Shown here: positions 51,071-64,000 of the stretch, in pieces | How positions within the stretch are numbered: the stretch's first letter is position 1 | How the letters are laid out: each line of letters starts with the position of its first letter | NCBI RefSeq assembly: GCF_037975245.1 | Contig: NC_092574.1 | Location: 12,177,213 to 12,241,212, forward strand | Source of the DNA: Apostichopus japonicus | Lineage: Eukaryota > Echinodermata > Holothuroidea > Aspidochirotida > Stichopodidae | Direction of reading: 5' to 3' | Length of the DNA stretch: 64,000 bases | The notes under the pieces: model-generated | Told to the model about the DNA's origin: nothing | The model's database searches: none | The model's input: only the letters and a program-made list of their open reading frames with translations | Translations under genes and position numbers: made by a program

Positions 51071-51944
51071 AATGAGAACACCACAGCAGATATGCTCCAC
51101 TTTATTGCAAGAAGTACAGGGCTGCAATTTCAAGGTCGACACAGGATATCAAAATACTGTAACTTTGAGCTGCTGGTTCATGCTGACCATGGGATGCAGA
51201 GAGAAATGGCTTATATGGAAATAAGGAGCTCCCACAAGCATATATTGCAAACATCCCAGTTGTCTTTAATATTCAGTAAGTATTGACTGTGAGATATATT
51301 TTAAATCCCTATGACATGAAGTTAGTTTTCTAAAGTCTTCCCTTTAATATCCTCTAAGTCTGATCAACACACACTATACATAATATAAATTTGCTGTACT
51401 AAGTTTCAACACGAACAAAGATGATGAAAATTTGCTGTTTATTTTCAAAAACTGTAAACGATCTAAGGCAACGGCTAACAAAGTAATGTAAGAAAGACTT
51501 TCCACTTCCCACCAAGTCCACTGCCAAACCTTTTGTTTTACTTTGCTACTTCCACCATCATAGAATGTTATCAGAATTGAAATGACTTTATGTGTAGTCT
51601 TGAAAACCAAATGTACTGTAAATCTGCCATCTGGCAGGCTGGAATGAGTTGTAGGTAGGATTGTGAAGCAAAGACTTGAGGTGTTAACACACCATCACAT
51701 TTTAACCTTGATTATGATGTGTTTATTTGTACCTTTTGCAACAATGTCAATATCAAAATGTGAGGCTTTAAAAAAATATTTACATGGAATGTACTTCAGT
51801 GAAACTTTGACATATGATTGAAATGTTGTTTTGGTTTGTTGTAGGTTAACGAGAGCTGATGGAATTTCTCCACAAGAGAAGGAAGTACTGTCATCAATAC
51901 TTCCTGCAGACATAAATCTGCAGACAGAAGAATATTTTTACTGA
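51071..51944 (+). CDS. Possible 3' exons of an unrecognised gene
   Basis: Segment 51071-51275 is open from an AG acceptor (NENTTADMLHFIARSTGLQF at its start; YMEIRSSHKHILQTSQLSLI near its end) to a consensus GTAAGT donor. Segment 51845-51944 follows a polypyrimidine-AG and can be read as LTRADGISPQEKEVLSSILP ending EEYFY and TGA. The phases do not join directly (1 versus 2), so an exon is missing between them or one call is wrong. An AATAAA lies at about 52302. I do not recognise the protein. Confidence 0.3.
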
Positions 51945-52309
51945 AGATCAAAATTTTCAATGAAAGGAAAGGCTTTCGATTAAAATTGTACAAACAACTT
52001 CTGTACGTACAATGAGGACTAGATTTATATGTCATTGCTTGGAGCCAGGTACGGTGCATTCTATGAGTTTGAATTTTTCTTTTTAGTTTCTGGACAGGTA
52101 TATGACATGCAGCATTCAAATTAAAATTTGTTAATGAATTTTCTTCCTTTACAGCATCATAAAATTCATTATTAATAATCCATTTATACAAATTCTTATG
52201 TTGCTGTATTTGAGAATAATTTTCGTTAGTAAAACAAAGATTTTAATCATATTCATTGCATTAACTATTATTCATGTAACTCCCTTACTTCACTGTATCA
52301 AATAAAACA

Positions 52310-53690
52310 TTGTTTCACCAATCCATTATTCCAGTTGTTATACTGCTGGGAGGGGAGACACCAAGGTCTTTTAATACTTCAGTTACCCAATTAATGCTAA
52401 CTAGACGCTCAATAATGCTTCCCACAATGGGGATGTTGGGTCTAGCAAACCTTAAGTCTAGTGGACCCTCAATGCAATGGGCATCCTCCCCCCCCCCCCC
52501 CATGTTGGTACTGCATGTGGTATACTTTTGTTAGTGAAACTAAGAGTTTCATCTTAGTCATTACATTGAGGGATGCTCTTTATGAAACTCCTTTACTTCA
52601 CTGCAGCGTATTGGTAATCAACTATTCTAGTTGTAATGTTGCTAGTACTGTATTTGAGAATCCTTTTGTTAGTGAAACGAAGAGTTTAATGCTATCCATT
52701 ACATTTAGGAGTACTCTCTAAGTGTCTACCTTCACAACATCATATAATAAATTATTAACAATCCATTATCTCTTTATATTTATGGCAGAGCTGTAGTCGA
52801 GTCCAACTAGCCAGAGCCCGATCCAAGTCCGAGTCCATCTTGTCTGAGCCAAATACAAGACCCCTCAAGTCCGAGCCGACTCCAGATACCAAAGATCACC
52901 TTTGGTAAAACTTCTTGAACTGTTATGATAATTATGCACCCAGGAGGAAATTTACCTCATGCTATAATTTTTTCGGACCAGATAAGTGACAGCAAGCTCT
53001 TCCTGGTTCATAAATGTTATAAAACTACTGGGAGGGGAGACACCAAGGTCCTTCAATACTTCAGTTACCCAATAAATGCTAACTAGACGCTCAGTAATGC
53101 TTCCCACAATGGGGGTGTTGGGTCTAGCAAGTCTAGTGGACCCTCAATATAATGGGCATCCCTCTCGTTGGTACTGCATGTGGTATCCTTTTGTTAGTGA
53201 AACTAAGAGTTTTATCCTAGTCATTACATTGAGGGATGCTCTTTATTAAACTCCCTTTCTTCACTGCATCGTATTGGTGATCCATTATTTTAGCTGTAAT
53301 GTTGCTAGTACTGTATTTGAGAATCCTTTTGTTAGTGAAACAAAGAGTTTAATGCTATCCATTACATTTAGGAGTTAACTTTCTAAGTCTCTACCTTCTC
53401 AACATCATATATAAATTATTAACAATCCATTATCTTTTTATATTTATGGCAGAGCTGTAGTCGAGTCCAATTAGCCAGAGTTTGAGCCAAGTCCGAGCCC
53501 ACTTGGTATGAGCCAAATCCAAGACCCTTCAAGTCCGAGCCGACTCCAGATATTCAAATATGATCACCTTTGGTAAAAATTCTTGAACTGTTATGGTAAT
53601 TATGCACCCAGGAGGAAATTTACCTCATGCTATAATTTTTTCGGACCAGATAAGTGGCAGCAAGCTTTTCCTGGTTCATAAATGTTCAGC
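52310..53690 (+). repeat. ~670-bp tandem duplication, two copies
   Basis: Copy 1 about 52340-53015 and copy 2 about 53025-53690. Shared blocks include CTGGGAGGGGAGACACCAAG, GCTTCCCACAATGGGG, GGCAGAGCTGTAGTCGAGTC and GGAGGAAATTTACCTCATGC (52943 and 53611). Inside each copy TTTTGTTAGTGAAAC.AAGAG occurs twice, so there is an older internal duplication. Confidence 0.9.
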
Positions 53691-56600
53691 CCGGGCGCTC
53701 AACTTTCAAACCATGCAGGGAGAGGCAAAATCACATTCAAACCACGACCACCGCCAGGTTAGAACGTGCTTGTGAGAACCCTGCTCTACTAAAAGTGAAA
53801 TTCTAGTTACATTTAGGATTGCTCATTAAGATTTTCAAATCATCATCATTGTCATGGTTGCTACTTTTTCTGATGTCATCATCATTTGTGAATTATTGTT
53901 ATTGTTGCCATGTTACATTTGCCAGTATCAATTTTGCTTATTGTTCTCTCAAAATTGCAGAGTAGAAGGAAGAAATGTTAGCTAATAGTTATTATACCAT
54001 ATGTTCTTGGTCTCTAAATTGTTTACGCTGAGGTCAGTATGAACAGAAGTGTTTATAATAGTTTTCCTTTCTGTTAAAGTATTTTCTGAATCATTTCATT
54101 AATTTTATATTTATACTGGAATTTTCAGTAGGTGTTGGCTTCATTGAGGGTCAAAGGCTACTCAAGGTCAGTAGAGTAACATAGAGCATCTAACTCAACA
54201 AGGAAAAGTTGGTAGTCATATGTAGTGCATATAGGTTTCTGACATTGAGTACTATTCTATAAACAGTATAGCAGAAACCCATTTGAGATAACTAGATATC
54301 TGAACTGAAAGCCATGTTAACATGATAGTTCAATATTGGAATGATGAATGGAAGTTTGTATGCAGGTGTATCATGTGCTGAGTGCTCTTAGCCAAGTCAA
54401 AGGTTATTTGAAGCCAATATAGGTAAAATCTGAAAACCTTCATGATCCCATACTATCTAGTATCTGACTAGTAGCTGCTTTAATAGCTGAATCTTAGGGC
54501 AATTAATATATTTATCAGAACAAGTAATGTACCTCAAAAGACTTCTTAAGCTCTTTTGAGCCCCATTCAATATGTCAGTGTATTAACTTCATCATTCTTT
54601 TAACAAATTTACTCCAAATTGCTAGTTTCATGTTCTGGCAATGAACCTTTGTCATATCATGTTGCATGAGTGCTGTAACTGGTTTACAAGCTTGCAAAAG
54701 TCTTAAAAGGAGGATAGGGTGTTGGGATAAATAGTTCAAAATAATATTAACAAAATTGTACCATATTTTGCTTTTCTTTTTTCCCATATGTTGCCACTGC
54801 TTGAATAAGACTAGTTGATAGGACTTTTTGTGAGCTCCACCTTTGACAACAAGGTACAGTAGACTTCAACTGCATCTTGTTGGCAACATCCTAGGAAAGT
54901 TTCAATAAACACAGATGTTTCTATAAATGAGGAATCTGATGAACATTCCAATACTGCAAGTCTTTATTGGACATTTCAGCAGGAGGCAATAACCATTTCT
55001 GCTATCGTTACATACTGTAGGTCCTTCATAAAATGCCACTTAAAGAACTGTATTACAGTACTTCCTTGGAAGGTGAATTTATTGTCAAATACAACATCTG
55101 TCAAATATTTAGTTTCCCAACCTGTCCAACACCTCCCCCCCCCCACCACTCCATTTATCTCGAGTAGTTTACAGAAACTGGGACAGAACATTTTTTGTGG
55201 GAAACAAGGTTAAATTATGTTGTTTGAGGTATTGAGCATTTATCTATATGTCCCTTTCGAATCTAGATAGGAGGAAGTAGCAAACAATGCAAGGAAAACA
55301 TGAAGTTCAAGTGGAAGGTTTAATTGCTTTTACCCAAAACATTGCTATATTCATTGATAAATATAATCCACTTCAAATTCAGTACCGTTATACAACATGC
55401 AAGAGAGTTATGATATTGATGTACTTTCTGAATTTAGACCATTGCAGGTGAACAAGTTTAACATTGGTTTTTAATTTGACTGTATGTAGAAAACACCGGT
55501 TACATAATGAACCTCAGATACAATGTCGTGCAAATGCATATTACTGCTAGGAGCTGTTTAACAAACAGTGAAAGAAAAAATTATTACTTGACTATCAAAA
55601 GATTCGCAGAACTCCACTCCTTCAACAATATTTACAGTGGTGCAGATTTCAAAGCAGTGTAAGGGCAACAACTGCCTATCTCTTTAAGAAATTTCCAAGT
55701 GCTTTCATTTCTAGCATTTGCATATGTTCAAAAGAAAAATGACAAATTAAAAGATGTGGTCTTTTCAACATGTTACCACATCTCCCCCCCCCCCCCCCTC
55801 TCTCCCCCTTCAAAAAAGTATTGCATGTACAGCAGTAACCCTTTTTGTACATGTGCAATATATGGGGCAGAGCCTTATTCATGACTTGACCAAGCCCTTT
55901 ATCCATTTGAATAGCACAAGTTATGTCAGTGGTATTCACATCAATACCTCATAGAAAATGTGCTTCATGGTGAATTTTCTAGCTGATAGCATGAATGTGA
56001 ATGAGCTGAAGTTGTTGAAGTTGCTTTGTTTATATATTTCTGAAAGTAACATGAAATTTCATATTGATATTTTTAATGAAAATATTTGCATTTATCAGTA
56101 ATAAACAGAAAGAAGACATAATGATTTTTGCTAAAGTGTCTTATCTCTGCCTCTTATGTTAAAATTGTGTTCATTGGTTGGTCCTTGTACTTCGAACATA
56201 TTGCTCCCTAACTCAGCAAACCAATATTCGATCTGAAGATGCTAATTCAGACAGCTTACTGTTCTAGCAAGTTCTCGACCAATTATATTGATGAATTTGC
56301 ATCTGGATGAATTTGCACTGGATGAATTTGAATCATGCCAACTATGTAAGGAGCCATTTCTTTAAACCTTGCAAGACTGTGCGAAAAATATATCATTCAG
56401 TGGTCTGCATGGTATCGAATCTCCATGATGACCACTCATGAACGACCCTTCGACCGCGGACCTGCAGTAGGCTATAGTTGCTGAAAAACCTGACGTGACA
56501 TAGCGCATAGGCCGAGATATGTCATGATATTTCAAAGCAACTTACCAGATTGTCTTTTTTCTTCTATTTCTCTAAACTATTTGATGACCATATCAAGACA

Positions 56601-57033
56601 TGGGGATCTCAAAATAAAGGATGCTGTGAAACTTTAGAGCAGCTTACAAGGCCTGGGAAGTGTTATTTCCAACGATCTAGGAGGTCTTTATAGCTGAAAA
56701 TTTCCCGTATGCTGAGCGCCAACCCATATGGTGGCACTCCACTCAGGTAGTAACAAGACGCCCTCCCAGGAATTGTTCAAGCCCCCCCCCCAAGCGCCCA
56801 CACCCTCCACTGGAACAATCCTGGCTACGTCACTGCATGTACTACAGGTTTATCTGATATCAAAGTGAAAGCGGCTTTCCACAAGAATAAAGAAAGCATA
56901 TCTACATTTTTGTGTAACACCTACACAACTCAATCCCCACGCAAACAAGACTACCTACGTATAGTTTTCATTGAGGATTCCAATAATTCCTGCAATTTCC
57001 TACCAATAACATATGGAAAGTCACTCCTGTTAT
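53691..57033. other. No gene recognised
   Basis: AT-rich DNA with poly-C runs near 55133 and 55784. A single ATAACCTTT-type unique sequence background; no supported exons. Confidence 0.5.
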
Positions 57034-57407
57034 CGTGGCGGAGCTAGGGGTATTGGTAAGAGGGGGTGAGAATGGTCTGTATGGGCGCTTTCGACTTTAT
57101 CTAAGCGGAGCGCCACCACAGGTTGGCGCAGAGCGTACAGGAATCTTTTGAGTAAAGATACTCCCTATATGGCCGGAAATGACCCTTTCCGGGCCTTGCT
57201 AATTTGCAGATAAACGAAGAATAAATAGGTGTCATCGCCAACAAAATGTGACAAATGTCAATAGGTAGATGAGAGCGCCATAAAAAAGTCAATACTCGCG
57301 AATAAGTAAAAAAAGTGATCAATAGCTGAAAAGGGCGCCAGCAGTCCATATTAGCCCGTTGAGGGGGGGGGGCATCCGCCCCCTGACTGTATTGACGCCC
57401 CGCTACT
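57034..57407. mobile_element. Short inverted-repeat element, GTGGCGGAGCTAGGG family, copy 1
   Basis: Starts CGTGGCGGAGCTAGGGGTAT and ends TATTGACGCCCCGCTACTAT. The interior CTTTCGACTTTATCTAAGCG, GGTTGGCGCAGAGCGTACAG and GGTAGATGAGAGCGC matches the copy at 59230. Confidence 0.75.
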
Positions 57408-58099
57408 ATTGGGAGCTCAGTGTAGGAAGAGAAGGGGGGAGGGAGGGTATTTTTTAACGGTTTGGGTGAGCGTCTGCAATGATTCGTAATGACATGTTAT
57501 CACAAGCGTTCAACATGCTCAAATAAAAAGAATGAATGAGGAGGAATTCATATCACTTTTCAATCATTTTTTGAAACAAATTGAGCGAATTGATCGCTAG
57601 TAATCTTGAAATTGGTTTTATCACGGTCATTGTCATGTTTCTCATATGTACCTTTCTCATATAAAAGAATTCTGTACGTAATGTTATCAGAAATACTTTT
57701 AAAATGACACCAAAGAGATTAAAAATTCTTTTCGAATTTGTTAATAATATTGTCTTTTAAGAGACACCGTAGACACGTTGCTCGGTTGGGTTTACTGCAA
57801 TAGTGGCAAATGGAGACCAATATCCGCACTTAGTGGACCTAATGTTATAGTCGTGCATTGACCTTGAACAGAGGGGCCTACCGTGAAAACGTACGGAAAA
57901 TTCATCCTTTTATATCTCAGCGAGACAATTCCACTGGATACAATAATACGACTCAAAAGTCCTTAGATGTGGTTATCATAACAATCACAATAAAAGATAT
58001 GTATGAAAAGCAGATTAAAGATATGATGGAAACTCAAATGTGGACCAAAAAACGATGTCCCTACGGATGCCGTTTAGTGACATTTACATAATTAGTGTG
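57408..58099. other. No gene recognised
   Basis: No coding signal on either strand. Confidence 0.5.
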
Positions 58100-59160
<1,061 letters not shown>

Positions 59161-59229
59161 AACATACGAGGTTCGGTTGGGGAAGGGGGGGGGGTACTAG
59201 ACGGATTGACGGGGAAGAAGATTGGTAGC

Positions 59230-59558
59230 CAGTGGCGGAGCTAGGGATATTGGTCAGAGGGGCGAGAAAGGTCTGTACGGGCGCTTTCGACTTTATCTAA
59301 GCGGAGCGCCACCACAGGTTGGCGCAGAGCGTACAGAAATCTTTTGAGTAAAGATACTCCCTATATCGCCGGAAATGACCCTTTAGGTATAGGTGTCATC
59401 GCCAACAAAATGTGACAAATGTCAATAGGTAGATGAGAGCGCAATAAAAAAGTAAATAATCGCGAATAAGTAAAAAGTGTTGAATAGCTGAAAAGGGCGC
59501 CAGCTTCCCATTTGAGTCCGCCCCCCCCCCGCCTGACTGTATGGACGCTCCGTCACTG
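59230..59558. mobile_element. Short inverted-repeat element, CAGTGGCGGAGC family, copy 2
   Basis: CAGTGGCGGAGC at 59230-59241 and GCTCCGTCACTG at 59547-59558 form 12-bp terminal inverted repeats with one mismatch, hAT-like in form. 329 bp in total, no coding capacity. I saw no matching 8-bp target duplication. Confidence 0.75.
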
Positions 59559-59735
59559 CCTGTTATGACATTAGAAAAAAATACTGATATGAGATGAGTG
59601 TGGTATATACCTACTGACGACTGATAACAGTATTATAGTGCATGTTCTGGCCTTTTGACATCGTATGAATCTAGCAGACAACGTACAGGTACCGTCTGGT
59701 ACCATTATCCGTTTTGAGTGATATTTATGGGTTCT

Positions 59736-60629
59736 AGGACAAAATCCCCCGGACAAAATTCCCCCAGACAATATCCCACTGACCCATACAAAGCCTGCCT
59801 GCAACAACCAGCGATGGCCCAGGTGTGACAGTCAAGGCATGGGACATTGCACTGGTTAGGGTACCGTTCAGGGGATTGGTCAGGGGACTGGTCAGGGTAC
59901 TAGTGAGGGTACTGGCGAGTGTAACTGTGAGGGCTCCTGTTAGGATACCTGTGAGGGTACCGGTCAAGGTACTGGTCATGTGACTGGTCAGGGTACCGGT
60001 CATCATACTGGTCACTCTACCAGTCAGGGTTCCACTCAGAGTACTGGTTAGGGTACTGGTCAGGATACCAGTCCGGATACTGGTCAGGGGACTAGTCCGG
60101 AGTTCATTGAGGGTAATTGCAAGGCTACCTGTTAGTGTGGCCATGGGATATAGCTCCATGGTGTGACATTTGAGGGACCGGTCAAGGTACTGGTCAAATT
60201 ACTGTTTATTGTACCAGTACTAGTAAGGGTACGTGTCAGAGTATGTGTCAGGGTGCCTTTCAGGATACCAGTTGGGATACCGGTCGAGGTACCGGCCGGG
60301 GTACAGTCCAGGGTACTGGTCAGGGAGGAGTACCGGTGGGGGTAACTTTCAGGCTCACTATTAAGGTACCGGTCGGGGTATGGTCGGAGTACTGGTCCGG
60401 GAACCACTGAGAGTACCAATGGAAATACTGGTGAGGGTACCGGATGACGGTACTGGATGACGATACCGGGGACCGGGATGACGCATTTTTGTAAAGAATT
60501 GATGGGATTTTTTATAGCTTGGGGAGATTTTGGCTTGGGTGGATTTTGTCCTAGGGGGATTTTGTCCAGGGGGATTTTGTTTCTGGGGGATTTTGTCCTA
60601 GGGGGACTTTGTCTGGGGGATTTTGTCCT
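59736..60629. mobile_element. 894-bp element with 15-bp perfect TIRs around a degenerate GGTACTGGTCAG minisatellite
   Basis: AGGACAAAATCCCCC (59736-59750) and GGGGGATTTTGTCCT (60615-60629) are exact complements. Each end holds further copies of the same word in the same orientation as its terminal copy (left about 59751-59775, right about 60535-60614), so the subterminal zones are inverted arrays too. The core, about 59850-60480, is made of 12-bp and 18-bp variants of GGTACTGGTCAG. No transposase. Confidence 0.8.
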
Positions 60630-63600
60630 GTCACCCTATTTAGGTATTAGTATTGGACCAAAAACAGTATTAATGTCGGCACAAAACAAACGTTAAAGAA
60701 AGCTCAAATGTTGTTTGTCCATCTCTAACATCCCTGGTGGAACCATGGAAATATTTGAAAATTGTCAGCACTGTGGCAAATCCCCAGACATTTTGATATG
60801 TTACCATTATAGTTAACAAATTGGGTAAGCCTGTTCAGGGAATGATGATAAGCAGCCCCTCCACTTTTATGTTTTTGACAAAATACTATACACTCAAAGC
60901 CAGATTTTTAAAGCAAAAAAATTATGGCTCAGGAACTAATGGTGTACTGGCAGTTTTGAACTAGAATCGACAGTGAATATTACATGAATTTCATCAGAAC
61001 ATAATTTAAGTAATGTATAAATGCATGCACAGTTGCAACTGTTCACTGTATGTTTATTTTTTTCACTCCTCAGAGGAATACTGCTACAAACAGTCAAACA
61101 ACAAACAATTTTCAATTGATCAGGAATACAACAGAAAGTGTCCCTTTCTGTACACTACTGTGCAGTATACTGTGTTGCTGACTCAAAACATAAACAGAGA
61201 TAGAGGCAGTGAATGTGATTGCTTAAAATTCATCAAAAATTGTTGACGATTTGCTTTTTTAACCTTCTACCCAGAAATCTGGCTTATTACCAAACACATA
61301 CAGTAGTGGAGATTAGCATGATATTAATAGACGAGACACAATAAAAATTGTACAATCATATTCAAGCAGTTGATTGTATTTTCAATCCCAGTTTATATTT
61401 TCCACAAGATTTATTTCACATAAACCAAGATACTTGCACTATTACATGACCTCAATTTACTGACCTCTCTCATACATGAGAAACATTTTGGGAACTAACT
61501 TATACCTCAAGTATTTATCTAGACTTACCAGTATAGGAACATGTATCCAATAACGTAACCAATGCAAATTACCACAATATCATGGAGTTTCCATGCTTGG
61601 AGGGACAAAATTATACACAATACCCCTGGATTGCACAATTTCATACCTATAGTTACAAATGTTGTGGTTTTACAGTATGTTTCATTGGGCTGCACTAGGT
61701 TTCCATGACATTGGTGCTAGTTGCATGTGCCTTTGCTGTATTCACTCCCCTCAATTTTGAGGGGAAATAATTTAATTTTGTTTAAAGAATAAACTGGTTC
61801 TTGGTGTAATAAAAGACCACAAGCTTTCAGTAATTAAGCAAGGCCTAACATTGTAAACTTTTCCCATAGCATAACCCCTGAACCCCACTTGTAGAATTGT
61901 GAAACTGTGGTTCAGAAACAATGCAGTGTACCCCTGGAGATTTTGAGGGATAAAAGTTTGAAAGATTTTTATAATAGTAATCTGCTTAACAAATACCCTT
62001 AGTCCTGCACAAGTATCTGTGTGGTGGTTGTTGAAAATTACTGTACTATGGCTTGCTGATCTTGCTTGGAATACAAAATTAAAACATCTTAAAACATGAG
62101 TAATGCATTTAAGAACAGTTAAAGCAAGGTAAGGCAGCAAAATATCCAGTAACCTCAACACTTAACCATCAGGACCACTTTAGTTGTATAACAAGTTCCA
62201 TGTTCTTGACAAGCAGCTGCAAATGTTCCCTAATACTTACAAAAACATGTAGTGCCACAATGTCACCAAACTAAAATATTTCAAGAAGTACATTGCAAAT
62301 GAATGAGTCCATTTATACAGTTAAATATGTAGAAGACTTCCCATGAAGACTGGTCTGCATTCTCTTGGTTCTGTCTGCTTGAAGCTTATAATATTAATTT
62401 CCTCTATCTTTTATATGGTGTAACAGTGTAACATATCCTGGAACTAGTTAGTTTTCTGTTACTGCTACTACATTACTGTGCCAATCCAACAACTATTCCC
62501 AGCAACTTCCTAACTCCATTGAAAGATGTGCTGTGTCCCAGAGGATATACATGAGATGTGTGAATCTACTTCGCGATTTACAGGACATACTTTTGCTTTG
62601 CTTGGCATCGGCTTCTATGCAAGCTTTTAATTGATAAGCCCAACAAGGAGCTACTGTATACCACTATGTACAGCATGATGAAAAGCTTGGTTGATGATTG
62701 TATTCATCCCACTGTAAACTGTGTGATAATCGTGCCTGGCATTTCTAATTAGAGCATATCCTTTGCTGTATTAGCCTGTAGATCTATCCATCTGTTGGTA
62801 CAAAAAGAAAAGCTTTCTCTTAAAGATATGCTGATTTGGTCCCAATTATAGCACGCGCAATATAGCTTGGAATGTTTTGCGATTACCGAATAGACCTCAC
62901 ATGACCTCACACTCTACAAATGAAGGAAACAATGAACTGCTTTACAAAACTAAATCTCCTGTAATTCAGCCAATATTTTAATCATCTCACAACCTTTCAT
63001 ATATACTATTTTCACTGTAAATTTCAATTCGTTTATCCATCCCATTTTGGGCCCATTAATTCTTGATTCATCTTGCCTTGTATACAACATAACACATTTT
63101 ATTTATGCAGCCATGCATTCAATTGGAGCTGAAACAGCTCCCTACCATAGCAAGTGCTTTTAAAAGTTGCAAGTCATTCAAGCTTTACCAATTGTAAAGA
63201 TTTCAAAATTTAAATATGCATGTACATTTTATGTGGACCTAGCCTGACAATTTGGTGTTGTCTTGCATTGACCTAAGATTAAAAACCAGTGAGTGGATAT
63301 AGCTCTAGTGTAGTTAAATACTATGGAGATAGAGGAAAAGATACCACCACATTAACCAGATCATACAAAAGTTTTCATCCCTTCTGATTGTTTCTTTCTT
63401 CATTCCATAACTTTGGAATAAATTACCTCAGATGTTACTCGTATTTGAGATAATAGAGTCCTATGGTATCAAGTTTATGCGATGTCAAACCTACAGAATA
63501 TTAACTTCTTTTTGGTTAATTCAGAAAATGTCTTCCATTTTGCTGTCAATGATGCAGTAGGTCACCACATCAGTCTGTCCCAGACGGCATCTGTGCTCTA

Positions 63601-64000
63601 GCTATGATTGCTGCCGTTCCAACATTGACTTTTTCACTGCATGGCAGCTACATCGTACAGTGTTATTCCCTTGGATAGTGGGCTGTTGTCATTCATCTTG
63701 AGATTGAGAATGTTGATCATCAAATTTGTCTGAGAAAACATTAACAGTGCCAATCAAATAAATATCAAATGGTCAGAGTGTAGATGTGCATTATTTCAAT
63801 TTTTATCGTACACTTCTCTCCAATATATTTTGGGCCAATACAGAGCTCAGATCTTTAACACTGAATATTGCACATTTAGTCAACTTGGTATTACTTATGG
63901 ATCTAAATAGACTTAACAAAATGACTTACAGTATATGCAAGGGAGGGGATAGAGGCTTTATCAAATTTTTGTGTTATATAGATTTTTGGAGGATGTTAAC
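60630..64000. other. No gene recognised
   Basis: AT-rich single-copy-looking DNA. I checked both strands for HMMR, SUMO and SAMD3-like continuation and found nothing I would support. Could include UTR or intron of a gene beyond the window. Confidence 0.5.

Noticed and set aside
55699-55954. Pro-rich frames next to poly-C
   Set aside because: Caused by the poly-C run; no other evidence.
59734-60419. Thr/Gly/Leu-rich frames (TGTLTGTLTS) resembling a mucin or antifreeze-like repeat protein
   Set aside because: They are readings of the 12/18-bp minisatellite inside a TIR-bounded element; frames change freely and there are no splice or start signals.

Overview
This window is nuclear DNA from an animal. 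Genes are split by spliceosomal GT/AG introns, no operons are visible, and long (TA)n microsatellites and transposon debris fill much of it. The mix of serine protease, complement C3-like MG and C345C exons, a Gal3ST copy, SUMO, an HMMR-type coiled-coil gene, a SAMD3-like gene and a Penelope-like element suits a marine invertebrate deuterostome. An echinoderm, perhaps a holothurian, is my best guess. The species cannot be fixed from sequence alone.

Layout. 0-6.2 kb: the 3' part of an S1 serine protease gene (+). Its intron holds an antisense 5'-truncated Penelope-like retroelement with two identical 280-bp terminal repeats, each carrying a hammerhead-ribozyme-like core. 8.0-9.0 kb: a broken galactose 3-O-sulfotransferase copy (-). 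13.4-14.1 kb: a Ty3/gypsy integrase remnant (-), followed by a 157-bp almost perfect palindrome between microsatellites. 14.9-16.9 kb: four exons of the MG1/2-MG4 region of a C3-like protein (-), one apparently frameshifted. 17.8-21.5 kb: four exons of a C345C (netrin-like) domain with its stop codon (+). 25.4-27.5 kb: the first three coding exons of a SUMO2/3-type gene; I could not find the last exon. 28.0-32.9 kb: a SAMD3-like gene (+) whose second N-terminal segment lies inverted on the minus strand, with a 37-bp inverted duplication at the break. 39.7-47.1 kb: the first six coding exons of an HMMR-like gene (+); exon 2 carries an in-frame TAA but is symmetric and can be skipped in frame. 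About 51.1-51.9 kb: two possible exons of an unrecognised gene. From 52 kb to the end I see mainly repeats: a tandem duplication, dispersed short inverted-repeat elements, a ~300-bp degenerate tandem array and an 894-bp element with 15-bp terminal inverted repeats around a degenerate minisatellite.

The genes form no obvious joint system. The clearest functional theme is extracellular proteolysis and complement-like immunity in the first 22 kb, but the complement pieces look fragmentary and lie in opposite orientations. The strongest leads for follow-up are the hammerhead-like motifs, the palindrome with a similar core, the rearranged SAMD3-like gene, the divergent C3-like halves, and a set of unrelated arrays built from loosely repeated 10-25-bp words.
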